From positions 164,208 through 177,893 of the forward strand of contig MU646591.1 in NCBI GenBank assembly GCA_026770585.1: a stretch of 13,686 nt of DNA, written 5' to 3'. Made by a program: the position numbers and the translations under genes. Position 1 is the first letter of the stretch. Every line of letters begins with the position of its first letter. The DNA comes from Baffinella frigidus. Lineage: Eukaryota > Cryptophyceae > Cryptomonadales > Baffinellaceae. Shown here in pieces: positions 11,734 through 13,686 of this stretch. The notes below the pieces were generated by a model, which searched no databases, had not been told where the DNA came from, and was given only the letters and a program-made list of their open reading frames with translations.

Positions 11734-12025
11734 GTTTAGGGGATAGGGTTTAGGGTGGTGGTTAAGGGTCCAGGGATTAGAGTTTGGGGGTTGGGGTTTG
11801 GGCTTCGAGCTCCCTTTGCAGCACCTGGGGTTGGGGTTGAGGTTTAGGGTGGGGGTTAACGGTCCAGGGATTAGGTTTTGAGTTTTGAGTTTTGGGGTTT
11901 GGGGTTTGGGGTTTGGGGTTTGGGGTTTGGGGTTTGGGGTTTGGGATTTGCAGTGCAGAGTTTGGGGTTTGGGGATCAGGGTTTGGGTTAGGGTTTTAGA
12001 GTTTTGGGTTTTGGGTTTATTTTAG
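11734..12025 (+). repeat. Degenerate TTTAGGG/TTTGGGG arrays
   Basis: Mixed GGGTTTAGG, GGGGTTTGG and TTTTGAG units. About 11886-11945 is a near-perfect run of eight TTTGGGG heptamers. CTTCGAGCTCCCTTTGCAGCA at about 11804 interrupts it with the exon fragment noted above. No gene is seen. Confidence 0.85.
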
Positions 12026-12165
12026 GGTGTGGGGTGTAGGGTGTAGGGTGTAGGGTGTAGGGTGCAGGGTGCAGGGTGTAGGGTGTAGGGTGTAGGGTGC
12101 AGGGTGCAGGGTGTAAGGTGTAGGGTGTAGGGTGCAGGGTGTAGGGTGTAGGGTGCAGGGTTTAG
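12026..12165 (+). repeat. TGTAGGG/TGCAGGG array
   Basis: About 19 heptamers of TGTAGGG with TGCAGGG variants, the opposite strand of the CCCTACA arrays at 7610, 8333 and 12683. The minus-strand ORF over it is low-complexity HPTPYTLHPAP and not a gene. Confidence 0.9.
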
Positions 12166-12167
12166 GA

Positions 12168-12221
12168 AGCTCGCCTCGGTGCGGTGCACAGTGCACTCGC
12201 GCACCGCACCGAGGCGAAGCT
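12168..12221. repeat. 20-bp-arm hairpin CTCGCCTCGGTGCGGTGC
   Basis: AGCTCGCCTCGGTGCGGTGC at 12168-12187 pairs with GCACCGCACCGAGGCGA-AGCT at 12201-12221, with one extra base. The arms are head-to-head copies of the conserved 3' end (HRTEA coding) of the 45-nt mini-exon family. Similar inverted ends occur at 12662-12682 and 12745-12765. Confidence 0.75.
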
Positions 12222-12442
12222 GCGGTTCTCCACTGTTACTTCTTAAGTTAAGAGAGGTTCCACTTTTGCTTTGAGACGTTCCACTCTCGACTTTTGTCTC
12301 GGTGGGCCGCGCTCTCAGTTCAGGGTTTCAGATTCCGCCTTAGGGTTTCAGATTTAGCCTTAGGGTTCAGGATTGGGGTAGAGCGCAGGGATCAGGGTAG
12401 AGCATAGGTTTTATAGTTAAGGGTTGAGGGCTTAAGGCTTGC
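12222..12442. other. No gene recognised; degenerate TTTAGGG-like tract
   Basis: GGTTCCACTTTTG and ACGTTCCACTCTCG near 12256-12290, then GTTTCAGATTCCGCCTTAGG with a second GTTTCAGATTTAGCCTTAGG and GTAGAGCGCAGGGATCAGGG units. The same GTTTCAGATTTCGCCTTAGG segment follows the mini-exon at 13118. It is intron-like repeat. Confidence 0.5.
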
Positions 12443-12487
12443 CTCGGTGCGATGGGAGGTGGGTTCGAGAAGCAGCAGCTGCTCCCG
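12443..12487 (-). CDS. 45-nt mini-exon candidate, copy 1 (REQLLLLEPTSHRTE)
   Basis: The minus strand is preceded by AAGCCCTAAG-type repeat ending AG and followed by GCAAGC (GC donor type). It is 15 codons, phase 0-0. It is the most diverged of five equal-length copies. The short helical sequence with LLLLE fits a coil. Confidence 0.35.
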
Positions 12488-12617
12488 CTTAGGGTTTGGG
12501 GTAGAGTGTAGGATTTGGGGTAGAGTTCAGGTTTTGTGGTTTCTGGTTGAGGGTTCACGGCTTGGGGTTTAGGTTTTAGGGGCTAGGGGCTAGGGTACAA
12601 CTAGGGTTGAGGAAGAC

Positions 12618-12662
12618 CTCGGTGCGTTGGGAGGTGCCTTCAAGAAGTAGCCGCTGCTTCCG
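12618..12662 (-). CDS. 45-nt mini-exon candidate, copy 2 (RKQRLLLEGTSQRTE)
   Basis: The minus strand lies between an AG and GTCTTC. It has the same 15-codon length and the same frame as the other copies, with changes at codons 2, 4, 9, 11 and 12. An inverted CGCACCGAGGCGAGC fragment abuts its upstream side, so a hairpin can form with its own 3' end. Confidence 0.35.
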
Positions 12663-12682
12663 CTCCGCACCGAGGCGAGCTT

Positions 12683-12747
12683 CCTAAACCCTACACCCTA
12701 CACCCTACACCCTACACCCTGCACCCTGCACCCTACACCCTGCACTC
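12683..12747 (+). repeat. CCCTACA/CCCTGCA array
   Basis: About nine heptamers following CGAGGCGAGCTTCCTAAACC and followed by CTCGCGCACCGCACCGAGG. Arms of this type with the 12026-12165 array form a long-range inverted repeat around the mini-exon copies 1 and 2. Confidence 0.85.
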
Positions 12748-12794
12748 GCGCACCGCACCGAGGCTCCGCCCATAACCCCAAACCGCACCCCGTG

Positions 12795-13008
12795 AACCGT
12801 ATATCGTACAGAGCTATTCCGGTAGGACTTGTCGCGTTTTCGATTTCGAGACTTCGAGATTTCGAGACTTCATTTGTACCATGAGATTTGAAACGGTGTG
12901 TTTTAAAACGTTTTACGCCCTTTAAAACCTTTTTGAAGTCTGAAATCTTGAAATCTCGAAGTCGAAAACGCGACAAGTCCTACCGGAATGGCTCTACCGT
13001 ATACCGTT
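12795..13008. mobile_element. 214-bp foldback with about 75-bp inverted ends
   Basis: The left arm from 12795 (AACCGTATATCGTACAGAGC, TATTCCGGTAGGACTTGTCG, CGTTTTCGATTTCGAGACTT) pairs with the right arm ending 13008, read inversely as AACGGTATACGGTAGAGCCA and TTCCGGTAGGACTTGTCGCG. The central TCCGGTAGGACTTGTCGCGT part is identical. The interior has TTTGTACCATGAG and TTTTAAAACGTTTTA, the same motifs as the 152-bp satellite. It has no coding capacity and is probably a MITE-like element. Confidence 0.8.
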
Positions 13009-13062
13009 TACATATTTGAGGTAAAGTTTAGGGTGAAGGGTGTAGGGTCTAGGGGATTCGAC

Positions 13063-13107
13063 CTCGGTGCGGTGGGCGGTGCGTTCGAGGAGTAGCTGCT
13101 GCTCCCT
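13063..13107 (-). CDS. 45-nt mini-exon candidate, copy 3 (REQQLLLERTAHRTE)
   Basis: The minus strand is bounded by CAACTGAG| and GAG|GTCGAA and has 15 codons, phase 0-0. It is identical in sequence to the copy at 13611-13567 and within one base of 13345-13301. Intron-side flanks differ among copies except for GTCGAATCC on the donor side. Confidence 0.45.
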
Positions 13108-13300
13108 CTCAGTTGAGGGTTTCAGATTTCGCCTTAGGCTTTCAGGTTTAAAGTTTGGGGTAGTTAGGGGTTAACATAGACTTTGGGTTTAGGGTAGATT
13201 TTCGGGTTTGGGGTTTAGGGGCTAAAGGCTAGGGTAGAACTAGGGTTGAGGAAGACCTCGGTGCGGTGGGCTCTATGGTTAAGGGTTGAGGGGATTCGAC

Positions 13301-13345
13301 CTCGGTGCGGTGGGCGGTGCGTTCGAGGAATAGCTGCTGCTCCCT
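13301..13345 (-). CDS. 45-nt mini-exon candidate, copy 4 (REQQLLFLERTAHRTE-type, one base changed)
   Basis: The minus strand lies between GTAGAG| and GAG|GTCGAA. It differs from copies 3 and 5 by one base (GAATAG against GAGTAG on the plus strand), which changes codon 6 from CTC to TTC, so the peptide is REQQLFLERTAHRTE. A 3'-only fragment (CCTCGGTGCGGTGGGCTC) lies at 13256-13273. Confidence 0.45.
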
Positions 13346-13378
13346 CTCTACGATCTTCGCACCCTTCAAGCTGTCTGC

Positions 13379-13452
13379 CTCTGCCTCCCAACCCTAACCC
13401 CTACCCGAGGGGGGTTCTGCCTCTGCCTCACTCGGGCTGCCTCGCAGACTAT
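13379..13452. other. No gene recognised
   Basis: Short C-rich segment with CCCAACCCTAACCCCTACCC and repeated TCTGCCTCTGCCTC. A plus-strand open frame spans it but has no domain or splice support. Confidence 0.4.
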
Positions 13453-13552
13453 TCTTAAGTTGACATGCTTGGCGTGTGGTGCAAATCCGTCAACTTTGGA
13501 GCGGGAAAGAGCCCCGGGGAAGCAGAGTGGTGTGGCCGAATAGACTGAAAGT
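13453..13552 (+). repeat. AAGTTGAC/GTCAACTT hairpin element, copy 3
   Basis: TTAAGTTGACATGCTTGGCG, then GGTGCAAATCCGTCAACTTT, GGAGCGGGAAAGAGCCCCGG, GGAAGCAGAGTGGTG and GAATAGACTGAAA. It matches 5112-5222 over most of its length. It sits between mini-exon copies 4 and 5. Confidence 0.65.
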
Positions 13553-13566
13553 TTAGGGGATTCGAC

Positions 13567-13611
13567 CTCGGTGCGGTGGGCGGTGCGTTCGAGGAGTAGC
13601 TGCTGCTCCCT
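13567..13611 (-). CDS. 45-nt mini-exon candidate, copy 5 (REQQLLLERTAHRTE)
   Basis: The minus strand lies between AACTGAG| and GAG|GTCGAA, 15 codons, phase 0-0. The acceptor side is joined directly to CCCTACACCCTAAA repeat. It is the first coding-like block in minus-strand order; the gene may begin beyond the window. Confidence 0.45.
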
Positions 13612-13615
13612 CTCA

Positions 13616-13686
13616 GTTTAGGGTGTAGGGTGTAGGGTGTAGGGTGTAGGGTGTAGGGTGTAGGGTGCAGGGTGCAGGGTGAAGGG
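13616..13686 (+). repeat. TGTAGGG/TGCAGGG array running off the window
   Basis: Ten heptamers, TGTAGGG then TGCAGGG, continuing to the last base. It is the same type as 12026-12165. Confidence 0.9.

Noticed and set aside
13246-13458. Plus-strand 70-codon frame
   Set aside because: Overlaps the mini-exon repeat antisense. Low complexity, no homology recognised.

Overview
The window looks like nuclear DNA of a eukaryote with plant/alveolate-type telomere repeats. Perfect and degenerate TTTAGGG/CCCTAAA arrays recur, there is no bacterial-style gene packing, and the only believable protein signal is a set of short minus-strand blocks bounded by AG and GT/GC splice dinucleotides. I infer an intron-rich alga, most likely an alveolate (chromerid or dinoflagellate), at low confidence. 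A green alga or other TTTAGGG organism is not excluded. No open reading frame is a recognisable housekeeping gene, transposase, reverse transcriptase or virus gene, and no tRNA or rRNA was found.

Minus-strand blocks along the whole window encode Ala/Glu/Arg/Gln/Leu-rich coiled coil. From 5' to 3' on that strand they are: up to five 45-nt blocks (13611-12443), then 11730-11641, 10274-10191, 8153-8093, 6403-6333, 5719-5486, 4165-3683, 3396-3089, 2890-2833, 1698-1582, 412-357 and 162-112. With the boundaries chosen here the phases agree at every junction. The simplest reading is one large coiled-coil gene, or its decaying copy, running right to left across the window. I chose the boundaries by eye, so this is a model and not proof. 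No start codon, stop codon, promoter or poly(A) site could be assigned.

The introns are mostly repeats: degenerate telomere-like arrays, 163-356 and 3397-3682 filling whole introns; variant arrays TGTAGGG, TTTGGGG and AGGGT; a 152-bp satellite at about 11001-11640; a roughly 145-bp tandem at 5846-6415; and many non-coding foldback elements. The foldbacks include a 58-bp insert with a 7-bp target duplication and an empty-site copy nearby, a 160-bp element with 30-bp inverted ends, a 214-bp element with about 75-bp arms, and a family with ends AGTTGACTAA. Two larger inverted-repeat pairs (7053-7221/9250-9418 and 8680-8795/9773-9888) bracket 1-2.5 kb blocks.

Exon pieces were duplicated along with these repeats, in both orientations (for example 4528-4602, 5073-5108, 5326-5348, 7108-7150, 9538-9587 and 10038-10087). 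The region therefore resembles a coiled-coil gene being expanded and broken by foldback elements and intron-borne telomere-like repeats.
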